From the NCBI GenBank assembly GCA_027605045.1, contig JAQFWX010000083.1, positions 89,233 through 153,232 of the forward strand: 64,000 nt of DNA, in the 5' to 3' direction. Under the pieces are notes generated by a model. The model ran no database searches. It saw only the letters and a list, made by a program, of their open reading frames with translations, and was not told the DNA's origin. The stretch comes from Phallus indusiatus (taxonomy: Eukaryota > Basidiomycota > Agaricomycetes > Phallales > Phallaceae). The translations under genes were made by a program, and so were the position numbers. Position 1 is the first letter of the stretch. Every line of letters begins with the position of its first letter. Positions 26,256-38,400 of this stretch are shown here, one piece after another.

Positions 26256-27422
26256 CACTGTGGAAAAAACTGCCACTGAAGTAAGTGGTATTCAGTGGGT
26301 ATGACCACTGAGTGACATTATTTAGTGGTCGGGTAGTGGTTATATCCACTGATAGTCAGTGGGATATCAGCGGTAGTCAGTGGTCAGTGGAAAATCAGTG
26401 GTCATGAACCACTGAGTTTGGAATTCAGTGGTAATTCAGCGGTAATGGAACCACTGACATTCAGTGGTGGTGGGTCAGTGGATGACAATATTCAGTGGGT
26501 CTATACCATTGAGTTTTCATGTTAGTGGACACTGGCATACCAGCTCGTAATTAATTATTATTTTGTAGTGAAAATATTTTTTTGTTAACTATAAGAATTA
26601 TCAATACATGTTATCAGCACGTGACGTGACGCGTGGCGCGTAACACCCTGTGTTTCAATCGGAGTTGAAAAATGACTGTATGCGCGTGTCATGGTTTTAA
26701 AGCACTTTACTTTTTTCTCCCCCCCCAATCTCGCTCTCTCCTCCCACCACCATCCACACCGTCGTTCACACCGCCGTCTACACCACCTTTCCCACCACCG
26801 TTCACATCACCGTCTACACCACCATCCAACGCACCATCATCGACACCTCATCATCCGCCCATTTCGCCTCATCCGCAGCCAGTGACGTGTCGTGCCGTTT
26901 GCCATGCATTGCAGAGTTATCGCGCCGGTGAGTAGGTTGGCTTTTTTTTAATGGACACGCGGCAATGGATAATGTCTAACGTGCAGGAGACTTTGCTATT
27001 CGCACCATGCGCTTCGCGGGACTAAGGGTACGGGGCCTGGGTGCGGTTGGGAGGCCAGTTGTCATCAGTATGTTTAGTTAGTCTTATTAGCATCATTAGC
27101 CTAGATTTTGTCGTGTATATGTGTAAGTATGTGAATCTTATTACAAATAAACAATAAAATTACATAATAATAATCACAGAGGGAGAAAATAAACGAAAAA
27201 TAAATGCACCGGCCAAAAAACGCTAGACTTATCACTTAATTGTCAGTGGAAGAAAATACCACTGAGCGCCACTGAAATTCAGTGGTTTGTACCACGGAAA
27301 CGGCGGAAGTTCCGCTGATTTTCAGTGGTCAGACCACTGACAAACCACTGGTATTCCGCAGGTGTATCCACTGGGTCACCACTGGGTATCAGTGGTATTC
27401 AGTAGCGATATTTTCCACAGTG
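26256..27422. mobile_element. Non-autonomous CACTA-like (CMC/EnSpm) DNA transposon
   Basis: The 1167-bp element starts CACTGTGGAAAA and ends TTTTCCACAGTG, a perfect 12-bp inverted terminus that continues to 21 of 25 matching bases. It is flanked by the trinucleotide TCC on both sides (26253-26255 and 27423-27425), the 3-bp target duplication typical of CACTA elements. Both ends (26270-26530 and 27240-27410) are crowded with the subterminal motif TCAGTGGT/ACCACTGA in direct and inverted orientation. No transposase is present; the interior holds a proline-rich open frame and low-complexity sequence. Confidence 0.85.
26672..26935 (+). other. Proline-rich open frame inside the CACTA-like element
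   Basis: An 87-residue frame rich in Pro, Ser, Thr and His (PPSTPSFTPPSTPPFPPP) followed by HALQSYRAG at a good donor, GTGAGT. It lies wholly within the transposon and could be a captured gene fragment or simple low-complexity sequence. I would not call it a host gene. Confidence 0.3.
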
Positions 27423-28112
27423 TCCCTCACATGGACAACTTTTGGCCAGGCAATATTTGGTACTGGTGTCAATATAACAAAGTGTTTCGGTCAGCCAGTA
27501 TGAACTAGTGGGGATTAGTGTACACCCTAAAACAGGTCAAATGAGCCTGTTCTCAGGGATAGTAGTCGTGACCATGATATAGTGATAGGTGCACGTTTGT
27601 TTCCAAGCAAAATGTCTCAATATTGACGGTTTATATATATCTGATCTCACTTAAATATACAATCCTTTTTTTTTAAGTAAAGAAGAGGTTTGAGGTGTTT
27701 GAGTTTTGGTATCCGCGTAATCTCAACCTTAAGACAATAAAATCAAATTTGCAAATTAAAAGGCGTTTTCTCGAGCTGCTTCTATGGTTGTATACTTGTA
27801 TTATTACCGACAAGTGGCTGATTCGTAATACCCTAGTTTTCGCTATGAAATTTTCGAGCTAAATGCATTATGAGCCATGCACTGTTAAAACAGACAGGCA
27901 AATCTGAAACTCCTAGCAGCGGAACGGTGTCAACGCGGCAACGCAAGAGCAGCTAGCGACTGGCTTTCTCATAGTCAGGGTCACGCCATCATCACACAAA
28001 TGGTCTAGGCGCTATGAGCGGGCGCCTTTTGTTTGTCAGCACCTGGCCGCGCCCCCTGCCCTCCCCAGCTACAGCCCATGAGACCGCCGTTTCGTGGTGG
28101 TATCAGCGGCAA
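27423..28112. promoter_or_regulatory. Intergenic region upstream of the transporter gene
   Basis: Sequence between the transposon end and the transporter start. TATA-like TTTATATATATC is present near 27630. No other gene is visible. Confidence 0.35.
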
Positions 28113-29866
28113 ATGTCATTCACCAGTTCTTCAATAGACCGAGCACGATACCAACATGTAGACCAGAGTGCTGAAAACATTGGTGTCTCAGCGAACTTTT
28201 ACGAGCAGGGGCTTCAAACAGCGGGGATACACTTTGCGTCTATCGACGAGAAAAAACGGCTTTGGTGGAAAAATGCTTTGATCACTGCAGGATGCATTGC
28301 TTCTTGGTAGGTCATTTCTTGATTGGACCATCTTCCGAAATTTGAGCGTAAATCAGGTTCTTCTTTGCTACTCTTTTGTCCGTGTATAACAAGTGGATGT
28401 TCGACCCAAATCGTTTCGGATTTCCTTATCCATTCTTCGTTACTTGCTTGCATATGTGGATTCAGTTCCTTCTTGCTGCTCTTGTCCGTTATCTGTGGCC
28501 AAGACGTTTCCGACCCCCGGAGAGACCAAACATTCGCCAGTATACGTAGGTACACATCCCTTTCGTTTGATCGCGCCGTTTTACAAGAGCTCCTTTCTTT
28601 TGCCAAGAATAAAAATTGTTCCCACGGCACTGGCTACAGCAGCAGATATCGGACTGTCAAATAGGTCCTTGCAAACAATTACTCTAACTTTTTATAGTAC
28701 GTGCTATTTCAATTCTGGGGCAGCAAACGCTTACCGAATGACGACCCTTTTGGCCGACTTCACCATTTCACAGCAATGGTCAAAAATTCCTCCCTCATTT
28801 TTGTCCTACTATTCGCGTTCCTATTTCGCCTCGAAATATTCTCACTCCGTCTCGTTGGCGTCATCTTTCTCATCTTGGTAGGCGAGGTCCTTATGGTGGC
28901 CACCGAAACCGAATTCTCTTTGACAGGCTTCATACTTGTCATCTCAGCCAGCGCGTCCGGTGGTCTTAGATGGTCGTTAACCCAACTTCTTCTGAAACGA
29001 AACAAAAAGACAGGAGAAAACCTCGGACTCGATACCCCTCCTGCTGCCTTGTTCTGGATGACTCCGGCCATGGGCGTCAGTTTAGCCATTTTGAGCATGA
29101 TAGTACATGGGTTGGACATTTTCAGAAATAAGTTTTTTGATGGTTTCAGCTCGTCCTTTTGGACTTGTGTCTATATTTTATTCCCTGGTGTCATCGCTTT
29201 TTGCATGGTGATAAGCGAATTCTAGTAATACCTTTCAACCCTCGTGCTTAATTATCTCTTATTAATCATTCCCCCACCCCTCTATAGTATCCTTAAAAGG
29301 GCTGGTGTCGTCCCAATGTCGATAGCGGGAATTTTCAAGGAGGTGGCTACCATGTCCGCATCGGCCTTGGTTTTTGGGGATGAATTAACCCCTTTGAATG
29401 TTACCGGCATAGCGATCGCTTTTTGCGGTTAGTCTGAGACGCTCCCTTCCTTTTTCTTTTCAGCGCGTCTTACCAAATATAATCTAGGCATTGTCCTCTT
29501 CACATACCACAAATATAGTAAATCTCTCGAATCAACTGTACCCGTAGACACGCATGGCAATCCTGTAGAAGAGGATGATATCGACATTGTAGAAGAGTAT
29601 ACCCCTGGTGCATTTGGATTGGAAGAGAGTCAAACGTTTAATGGGGGTAGCAGAGAAATTACATTGGTTCGTTGCCCTTGCTTGTATTACAATATTAATC
29701 GGTCTTTGACGTTGCATGATATCAGGATTCTGCTAGAAGTCCATTGTTTGCTATAGGCCCTGAAGACGACAGCGACAATGACGACGAAAGTCGCACATTA
29801 GTCTCAAATTCAGGAAATGGCCACAGTGTCAACGTAGATGTTGAAGACTCAAAACCACATCGTTAG
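28113..29866 (+). CDS. Triose-phosphate translocator family transporter (SLC35C2-like)
   Basis: A multi-pass membrane transporter of the drug/metabolite superfamily, likely in Golgi or ER membranes (family knowledge; substrate undetermined). The exons join cleanly: ASW, then FFFATLLSVYNKWMFDPNRF, a stretch ending FVTCLHMWIQFLL, then KIVPTALATAADIGLSNRSL, a highly conserved block, then FYT|MVKNSSLIF across an intron at 28698-28791. Further exons give FLRLE-type helices, GGLRWSLTQLLL, TPAMGVSLA and RAGVVPMSIAGIFKE. The C-terminal tail is acidic (PVEEDDIDIVEEY) and cytosolic in type. The conserved KIVPTALAT block and length fit yeast Ymd8 and human SLC35C2. Two in-frame starts exist (28014 and 28113); I favour 28113, MSFTSSS, because the upstream addition lacks a membrane-protein character. 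Confidence 0.88.
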
Positions 29867-30689
29867 TCTAGAATAGCATACTCATTAAACGAAAACAGAA
29901 GAATCCGTGGTGCTGTTATCTATATCGCTATATCGTCTTGCTTTTGCTTCTCCTAGTATACTTGTCCTATATTATTTTTGTTAGTGATTTAGATCAATCT
30001 AATTTATTAAGCGCAGTTTCAGGTACGTACGACCGTCTTGGACACGGAATTAAGTCAGAGTAGTTTTTCTTGTCAAAATCAAACCTTGGCTGAACCGAGG
30101 CTAAGGGTGTGATTTAGAGTCTGAAATCGAGGGGGGTGATTATTCATAGTACATAGATCGCAGCTTCTCCTAATACTAAAAGGCAACCTCTAGATTTGAC
30201 CCGTCTGTCGGAAATTACGTGACGAGCCTGAACTGTCCTAATATGTGCACGTGTGGCTTTACAGATCAGGTCTTTTTTTTTCTCTGGCGCGAATTGGTTC
30301 AGAGATCTATAACATAATATGATTGATTGATAAGATCAATTGACTAATTTGGGACGATGAATTTTAGTTTTTTTTGAGTCCGCGCGCGCCACTTAATGTT
30401 TGTGGACCTAGGCCTAGACGTTCTTATAACATTCTCGCGATATGACGACGACGGCAACAAGCGAGAACATGCTAGCAAGGTCAAGTCTGGGTTCTGATTC
30501 ACGGAGCGAAAAACAGGAAAGAACACATAATGTACAGAGTATTATGAAGCAGAGCGGATATAGACCTCAAACAATACAAGGCGAGTTACAGCAGTGCTAG
30601 GGGCTTGAGAGATCTGGCCAAACCCCTAGACGACGCGTGATCCATGTTTCTCTAAAATTTATCGATACCGACTACGACTGTAGGATTAT
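29867..30689. other. Intergenic region, no gene seen
   Basis: Contains the transporter 3' end and AT-rich sequence. No splice-supported coding exon or repeat stood out. Confidence 0.4.
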
Positions 30690-31813
30690 GAATAGCTTAC
30701 AAGCCTTTCCGCCTTGATCGTTTTTAGGATCTTTAGGAGGAGGTGGAGGGACTTGAACAATGCTAGGTTTAGATTGCGTAGAATTGACTAGACTATCAAT
30801 TTTAACGATAAGTTCTGTGAATGAGCTTTCCATAATTTGCGTTACTTGAACATGGTTTCAGAGACCCTGTTGCAAAGGATTCAATAGGAGCGGACAAAAC
30901 ACAAAGCTCAGCCTTACATTTTCTACTGATTTGGTAAAGGTTTTTCTCGGTTGGAGATGTGTTCAACAAGAGGAAATCTTGTATAGAGCTAGTTGTGGAA
31001 GTTATCTGGACAAAGGTACTCGGGGATACTTTGATGTTGAAGGGACTTTACGAAAAATGTGGGGCCTTAAATAAACCAGGAAAGTGTTTATCATGGTTTG
31101 TATTTTTACGAAATATTTTGGTAAATTTGGGTTTCTAATCCGCCAATACACAATCAAACAATTAATATTTCATATACTGAAAGCGGATCTCTTCTCAATC
31201 AGACCTTCCAACTGAGACGAAAAAGATGAATTCCAGAAGGACGGTTCCCCGGTAAATCTGGCCAAATATTGAAATCATGCTTCTAGTCTATTACAAAGTA
31301 CTCAAAGCAACATAATCATCGTTGTCATATCATTGGGGAGATAAGCACTCGTCTAAATGAAATTTGCATGTATGGTTCAACATATCAGTGAAGCAACCAG
31401 ATAGACTGTGTATGGTAAAACTGTTTGTACCACTTATAATGAGAATCATAGGTTTACGGCAGCGTTTCAGCTCACTAAGCCATTCTAACGTATCACCTTT
31501 GAGGCAATCTTAGATCCATACATCACAAGGTCACTCTGGTAGCCGTGCGTGTTTTCCAGATATGACCTTTTAAGCTTGTATCCATTAAAGAGATCGGATG
31601 TTATATGCTGTATATTTGAGTCTCGGACAATTGCGGTGGAGTGGAAATCAAAAAAAAAACGTATTAACTCTCCAAATGTTCAAGCTTCGGGCTACTAATT
31701 GGACCTTCTATTGTGTTGAGTTTAAGAACCGTTCGGGTGAAGGTGCCACTGACAAAGGGATGATCTAACACCGGGTACGGATGCAGAAAGGTCTCATTCT
31801 TATTTGCTGTCAT
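30690..31813 (-). pseudogene. Decayed gene of unknown family
   Basis: A chain of minus-strand open segments with protein-like composition but incompatible frames: 31813-31664 (MTANKNETFLHPYPVLDHPF), about 31650-31485 (ITSDLFNGYKLKRSYLE, then SDLVMYGSKIASK), 31497-31330 (TLEWLSELKRCRKPMILIIS), about 31050-30802 (STFVQITSTTSSIQDFLLLN) and 30850-30690 (MESSFTELIVKIDSLV). Neighbouring segments overlap or abut with frame changes that no GT-AG intron of normal length repairs, so it is probably a pseudogene. Possible further remnants reach to about 32500. The segment FVQITSTTS resembles, in style only, C-terminal parts of large Agaricomycete effector-like or NTPase proteins; I do not assign it. Confidence 0.5.
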
Positions 31814-32594
31814 AGCCGCTTCATGAACCAACAAGATTCCATTGACTCAGGTCCAGCTTGTGTTGTAAATCTATTGACACTTATCAATCTATTTTCATTT
31901 ATGTTTTGATATATAGGCTGGGAATCGTTTATAAGGTGGAATTGAGAATAGTGCAATGATATGGCATGTCATGTGAAAAAGGACGACGGGTAGATACTTC
32001 AAAAGGTTCATGAGCATATTTTTCTCAAGCTCATATACAATCCTGTACCACTCCCGCAGATCCCAAACCATATATGGTAACGGAAAAATTTGTTCCCGAC
32101 ACTAAGCGAGTAAAAGGAAGAAGTTCCTGCGGTGACTAGACAAGTTCTGTCAACAATATCAAAGATGTCTGTTTCAAATAAATTGTAGGACTATAGAGGC
32201 ACCTGACATGCAAAAAGTCCGATCTCGATAGGAGTTTGGGAACAAGATGTTACCTGTGATAGTTTATAATTAATGAATAATGGACGGACGGGAACGCATG
32301 CACGTCCAGAAGCCTAAGCCATAAAAGTATAGATCAACATTTGCAGGAAAAATACTAGAACGGCACAGGTTGCAGGGAACTTTGAGTTTGAAAAAAAAAT
32401 AAAGTTCACGTCATTTCTTATCTTCAGAAGCTGGCCACGGGTTGTGATACCAAGAAAGGTTCATAGCTTCCTAGCGTGGAGATGGAAAAAGAATATGATG
32501 CATGATGCTCAACAGGTCATGGAATTACGTTATTGGCTGAAACAGCAACCTGTCTACTGATGCAAGGTTTCTAAAAACAGGTTGATGGTTTATT

Positions 32595-34814
32595 TTACTG
32601 CGCCTCCATGACTTCTTCGGGTGGAGGACCCTGTTCTGCGCCACCTCCTGACTGTCTGTCCTTACGCGCAGCTTGCACAATATCGTCTACACGAAGTAAA
32701 ACACGGGCTGCCTGTTTCAAAATAGTTAGTACCGTTTGCGACATGAGCAGGCGTTTATCAAAATAACAGGTACCTCGATCGCTGTTTTTAAGGTTTGGAT
32801 CTAAATTCATTAACATAAAGAAGAGAGGAACGAGTTATAATAAGTATATGATAATCTGAACTCGGAAAATTTGAATCCAGACCTTGACGCTTGACGATTC
32901 GTACAAGCCATACGCCTTCATGTCGACACTTTTCCCAGTATCTCCATTAATACCCCACGAATTTCCCCCAGTTGCGTGCTTAGCCTGAGAACGAGGATGA
33001 GTAAAAGAGAAGGAGGGGGTTTATATTTATAATCGGCAACGGCAGAAGGATGAATCCATCATACCTTGAGCTCTGTAAGAGTACGGATTGGATTACCACC
33101 GGCATTTTGGCATAATGTGCGGGGTATAACTTCCATGGCATCCGCTACGGCTGAGAATACGGCACTCTCAGCACCTACTACAACTCGAGCGCGCGCTTGT
33201 AAAGCGACGTTAATAGCAAGCTCGCAGGCACCACCGCCTGGAACTAAGGATGGGTTGAATATGACGTTACGGGCGACTGACATCGCATCAGCCAAGTTCC
33301 GTTCGATCTCATTCAGGATATCTTTGGAAGGTCCGCGAAGAAGAATGGTGCAAGCCTTCGGGGATTTGCATTTGGTAAGGAATGTGAAGTATCTGTAGTA
33401 AAACGTAAGGTCACGATGTGTAAAGCGTTTACTTTGCGCGCTTGGGTACGCACTCGTCGCCAAATTTCTCAATATGGAATAATCCACATTGCGTACCAAC
33501 ATCGGAATCTCGTAAATCCTCAACTCGGTTCACAATCGTAGCGCCAACAGCACGGGCAATGCGATTATTATCCGACTTCCTGACTCTCCGAATAGCCGTA
33601 ATATTGGCCTTCAATAAAACATGCTGTGCCACGTCTAAAGTGAACACAATGAGACAGGATTCTTGAAAAAAAGGTGATTGAAGGTAATACATACCAGATA
33701 TGCCTTTTTCAGTGAAGATCAAATCGGGTCTGAATTCAATTAGCTTCTGACAAACAAGTTTGACTTGTTCTTCCTCAATTTCTTGCGCTCGGGCCCAATC
33801 GGCCTCTTTCGATATTTCCATGTTAGTCTGGCTCTCGCCTTTTTTGTACTCCAGTGCACAATCTAGGAGGATAATCCGGGGATTTGCTATTCGTCTTCTC
33901 ATCGCCGGATGCGTGATGTCCTTGTTCAGCATAATGCCATCTAACGCTTGACTTTGTTCAATTTCGCCGCCAGGAACCTTCTCGACACGTGCATAGCGTT
34001 TAATATCAATCGTCTTGATACCCGCGTCTTCTTTGGTGACAGTGCGGACAGCATCCAAAGCTAGACGACACATTAGATCCGACCATCGAGTGACAAATTT
34101 GGTTCCCAGAGAAGTCTTAATGAGAGAGAGCATTTCTTTATCTGATGATGTATTGATAGGGACAGAAACGGTTTTAAGGACTTCAAGACTTTCTTTGAGG
34201 GCCTTGTTCAGGGCGGCAATAATTACGACGGGATGGATATTTCGTTCCAGTAAAGGTAAGCAATGCGCGAGAATTTCACCGGCTTAAGAGGATGAGCATG
34301 GCTTATTCAAATAGAAGAATGAGACGAAGCCGTACCAAGGATGACAACAGATGTCGTCCCATCACCCACTTCCTCATCCTGAGTTCTACTGAGCTCAATC
34401 ATATTCTTTGCAGCCGGATGCGCAACATCAATTTCTCGCAAGATGGAGTTGCCGTCATTCGTAAGCCTTATTTATGAAGTATTAGCAACAATCTTGGGCA
34501 ATAAAAAGCGCGTCAACGTACAATATGCCACCCATGGGATCTAGGATCATCTTGAGCATCGATTTCGGCCCAAGACATGTTCTGATTACATCTGAGACGG
34601 TCTACAATATTTCAAAGTTGTTAGAAAGTAACGAGATATGTCTGATCCGACACGCTCACTTTTGCTGCTGTGATGTTGGAAATTTGAGCTTTCCGACCAC
34701 TTTGCCGCTCTGGAGCGGCATCTAAATGCAGACAGTCATGAGAGATGTATTTGAAGGTTTAAGAGAGAGAGGCAGCCTACTCATTACAAATACAGGCATT
34801 TGTCCAGCTTGCAT
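32595..34814 (-). CDS. CCT3: T-complex protein 1 subunit gamma (CCT3)
   Basis: A subunit of the eight-membered cytosolic chaperonin TRiC/CCT that folds actin, tubulin and other proteins using ATP. The first exon reads [12 protein letters not shown] (ATG at 34812-34814); later exons give IDPMGG-type and EVGDGTTSV ATPase motifs, [43 protein letters not shown] (a gamma-subunit hallmark), [34 protein letters not shown] and [12 protein letters not shown]. The last exon ends [14 protein letters not shown], then [16 protein letters not shown], with stop at 32595-32597. Alignment from memory with human CCT3 covers its full length. At least seven short introns. Divergent from the 35134 gene across about 320 bases. 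No defect seen. Confidence 0.95.
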
Positions 34815-35133
34815 TTTTTTTTTGTGGAACGCTGTCTGGGAGCAGACCGCAAGAAAATACGGCGTTGTTACGTAATCGCAATGATGGTTGGGAATGAGCG
34901 CTAAACTGACTAAGCAGTCTATACAATTCTTTTTTTAATAGAAGACCCTAGAAGACCCTAAGTTCAACTTTAGTTCAACATAAACCAGTAACCGTACTTC
35001 CTGCAAAGCGAGATTTATGCTCCAGTTAAATGGAATTAAATGTTGGGTTACTACGAGTAACAATACTATCTTACCTATCACCAAATCTTCCACCTGTGAC
35101 AATATCTCTCAAATCGCTACCTGCACCGTCAAG
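34815..35133. promoter_or_regulatory. Bidirectional promoter between CCT3 and the 35134 gene
   Basis: About 320 bases separate two divergent start codons, so both genes must share this control region. It holds a direct repeat of AGAAGACCCTA near 34942-34962. No specific factor site was identified. Confidence 0.5.
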
Positions 35134-36919
35134 ATGCCTAGCAGCAGAAAGGTATGTCTTTTTTTCTCTATGTTTATGAAGAAATAAAGAATCTTATGGA
35201 CTTGTTTTATTCATTAGAATTATATAATTCATTGGACATCGAGTACGCCGATTACTGCTTGGTGCGAATTGAGCACGAAAAACTCGTTCGGGGTAGTAAA
35301 CGAGGGCATTGTGAAGTGCGAGATGGATGAAAACGACCCTAGCACACTAAAACGATCAACACAAGAATGTAATGGAACAAGTCGCAATCTGTCTTTTGCC
35401 GGACGTAGACCACCGAGTGAGGCAGGCCTTCGTATCTGTTTTCTCATTCAGGAGACGTGTTTTTTTTACCTGAATATCTTTTCAGATTCCCCTGTTCTAG
35501 GTATGGCGTGGCTCGAAATTAGGCGGGCAACGGCCATTGATGTTAATGAGGTCTCACCTCGCGAACGGAAGTTAACCATTCATTGGGTACAATCTGATCG
35601 TCCTGATTCTGGCATACCATACGCGACCTTCATATTCAACTTCGAATTGAGTGAACAGGCTATGGAGAAGATCAATAACAGTATTCTGAGTAATCCTACC
35701 ACACCAACCACGCGAAGCCGTCTCGGCATCAGAGGTAGCAGCGCGGAGGGAGAAGCGGATAGCGCCTTTCCATCCTCGCCAGAGATTACGACGAATGATA
35801 TACCTGTAATCCGTTTCTTCGGTTTTTTATGTTGTTATTGAACAATTCTTTCTTTAGACTGTCGAGAACCTGTTATTGGAACCTATCTCCGCTGACACTG
35901 AAACGCCAATATCATCGACAGAAGTAGCAAAAGGATCCACTGTAAAGACAACACCAGAGAACAGTCTTTGCGAAAAATCACTGCAAGCAACCAGCGAATC
36001 GGTTGTCGAGCTTCCGCAAAAAGTCCCGAATGAGCCCATGATTCCTGATCATAACAATGAGCAAGGACTGGCCACCGAAGATACAACTGACAGGACAACA
36101 ATGATGGAAGAGCCGAACGGATGCCAGAAAAGGGCTCGCGAGGAAATACAGCCAAACGCTCCCGAGGCCAAACGCTTACGCTCGGACATGTTGGAACAGA
36201 ACGAGGAAGTGCCATCACTTTTGGAGGATGTCAGTGACGAAGAAGCGGAGGATTATGACTCCAAGATTGAGACAATAGATGTATGGCTCATCTTATCCTA
36301 TTGCTTTTGCTAGCGTTGACTCTTCTTAGACAGAAATTGAAAAAATAATGAGAAGTCTAAAGCGAATGAACGATAAGAAAGAGTTCATGGAAATTAAAGT
36401 AAACATTGATTTTTTTCCGAGGCTTTTTTTTGCTGATAAATATGAAGCGCAAAGGGGTGCAGTCCATTACGGATATCAAAGTATTAGAAGTTATCTGTGG
36501 TCCGTTGATATCTAGAAGACCAGCTCAAGACAAATGGGATGATATTGAAGGCGAAGATCCAGATGAAAGTGGATATGACGAGCGAAGGATTCGCATGGAG
36601 GTAAGTCCATCCTGTGTAATTGACAATATACGCACAGGATGGATTTGATTCACCTCATCTAGGAAACCCTTCTTTCCCTTGAAGATTATCTGACCGCGCT
36701 AAAGTCTAAGAAAGTATACCTTGAGAAGAAGGTAAAAATATTGAGATTTTTTCAGAGCTGTTTTCGCGTGCTGATATATAGCAGGCTAAGCTGAAGCGAT
36801 TAAAACTTGATTTTGAGGCCCTCGAGCAGCGATGTAGTCAAATATCCGCAGATATTACCGATATGCTTTCAAAATCACCTACCAAAACATCCAGCAAAAC
36901 TCGGCAATCAAGTGAATAA
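35134..36919 (+). CDS. Uncharacterised protein with C-terminal coiled coil
   Basis: About 500 residues in at least eight exons, starting MPSSRK (ATG 35134) and ending KTSSKTRQSSE at TAA 36917-36919. The N-terminal third has a structured feel (IIHWTSSTPITAWCEL, GMAWLEIRRATAIDVN, YATFIFNFELSEQAMEK). The middle is Ser/Thr/Glu-rich and disordered and includes an AKRLRSD basic patch that could be a nuclear signal. The end is heptad-like (TEIEKIMRSLKRMNDKKEF, LEDYLTALKSKKVYLEKK, LKRLKLDFEALEQRC), so probably a coiled coil. An N-terminal globular domain followed by a coiled coil recalls XRCC4-type or kinetochore proteins, but I see no diagnostic motif. It shares its promoter with CCT3. Confidence 0.7.
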
Positions 36920-37902
36920 TTCATGATGTAGTATTCAATTAAAAAACATAAAAGTGTATCTAGCAAACGGAAAACATTGTCTTTTGACTTTCTTTCTTTT
37001 TGGCATCCGCCATGTCACATATATACTCGCATCACCTTGCTCCGCAAGGTCTTCTCCCTGTCAAAATGCGCAAAGGATACTTGCAGGCACAGATAGTTAG
37101 TATCCTGTCGGCTATTGTTGTATCTTAGCGCTTATTCGGTTTCTTCCGTTGTGTCATCTCTCTTAAGCTTTCTTCAAGCTTCGACTTCAGCTCGCTCAGT
37201 TCGCATCTTCTCATTATTATGTGTGAACTCGTTGTACCAATGAATAAATATATGTAATTATTCTCTATTCTAGTTTACAGAATGCTGATTTTCTTCCGTC
37301 ATCACCCATCAATTTCGTGTCTTCTCGTTCAAGTTTCAACTCCTGTAATCTTCTATCCTCCTGTAAGGATCTTGAGGCTGTCTGAACGTTTCCATGTCGA
37401 GCTCCCGTAAAAGCCGAATAGTATGATGACTGGAACTGCCGAGTCACCGTTTGCTGTATGGAATGACCGTCGGCTTCCTGCAATTCGACTTTGCAAGTAA
37501 AATTGGTATGACGCCGGGATTCAATACCAATCCATCAAGCTGAGCCGCTTGAGTTCGTTGGAGGTTCACCAAGATATACCAAGATATAGAGTGGCAAGTA
37601 TTTCAGTTTTATGATGTCTTTCCTTCCCTCCTCCAGCTACGGGGATTTTTGTCACTTCTTGAGGACCGTGGCTACGTCGATATCTGTATCAATCCTTGCT
37701 GTCACCATGACTTTCATTTCAACCGCCAATTCAACAGAATTCAGCAGGTTACTCATACCAGCCTTTTAACTTCAACCATTTTCTTCTTTTTTAATGCAGT
37801 TTTCGACCATTTGTTGTATCTTGACTGGCGCACATGAACAACGTCAGGTTACGAATCTTACGATCCATACTATGATGAAGGGAGAAATATGATAAAAATG
37901 GT
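36920..37902. other. Unresolved stretch with coiled-coil-like open frames
   Basis: On the minus strand 37490-37265 is open (RRLQELKLEREDTKL) and 37205-37118 reads CELSELKSKLEESLREM up to a stop, both coiled-coil in style. I could not find a splice junction that joins them in frame. On the plus strand 37649-37750 is also open (GYVDICINPCCHHDF). It may be a decayed gene or exons of the plus-strand gene that follows. Confidence 0.25.
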
Positions 37903-38252
37903 CCATAAAATTTTTGCTACGGTACATTGATTCCGCCTAATCTATATCGTCAAAGGCTATCAGGTGCTCTGGTTGAATCTCGTTCACTTTCCCATCGGTT
38001 CATGCAGACAAAAAGTGTTGACACGTTCCATGCAAACTTGATGTGAGTCGTGACTTTATTTACACTATTTACTATTATTACATATGATTCTATGTTAGAT
38101 TGTTCCAAATTTTGCAAAACCCTGGTCCTTCCCCTGGAAAGAAAAGAATTCTTACCAGTTTGTCTGAAGAAGGTTCCCTCCTACGCCAAAGAGGATATGT
38201 CAAAAGTGAATGCTCGAAGAAAAATATAGATTCGTTAAAAGAATTTACCTAA
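37903..38252 (+). CDS. 3' exons of a possible small gene
   Basis: An open stretch (LIPPNLYRQRLSGALVESR) ends HANL at donor GTGAGT; a 56-base intron (38043-38098) leads to a second exon LFQILQNPGPSPGKKRIL that ends NIDSLKEFT at TAA 38250-38252, followed by AATAAA. The frame is kept across the intron and the composition is protein-like. The 5' exons were not located and no family is recognised. Confidence 0.35.
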
Positions 38253-38400
38253 ATAAAATATGTTTTTGTTACAATATTGACAACACACTTATTTTACTGT
38301 TACTTCTAAAACGGAGCAAGGTGTCTCGCGGAGTTTACTCCGCGCGTTCTAGTTGACATGAGAACCTTTTGAATTTTCAGACTCCGACCTCGAACTCCGC

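Noticed and set aside
26270..27410. CAGTGG motif arrays as a microsatellite or CRISPR array
   Set aside because: Spacing is irregular, both orientations occur, the motif is confined to element ends, and the organism is a fungus. Subterminal transposon repeats explain it better.
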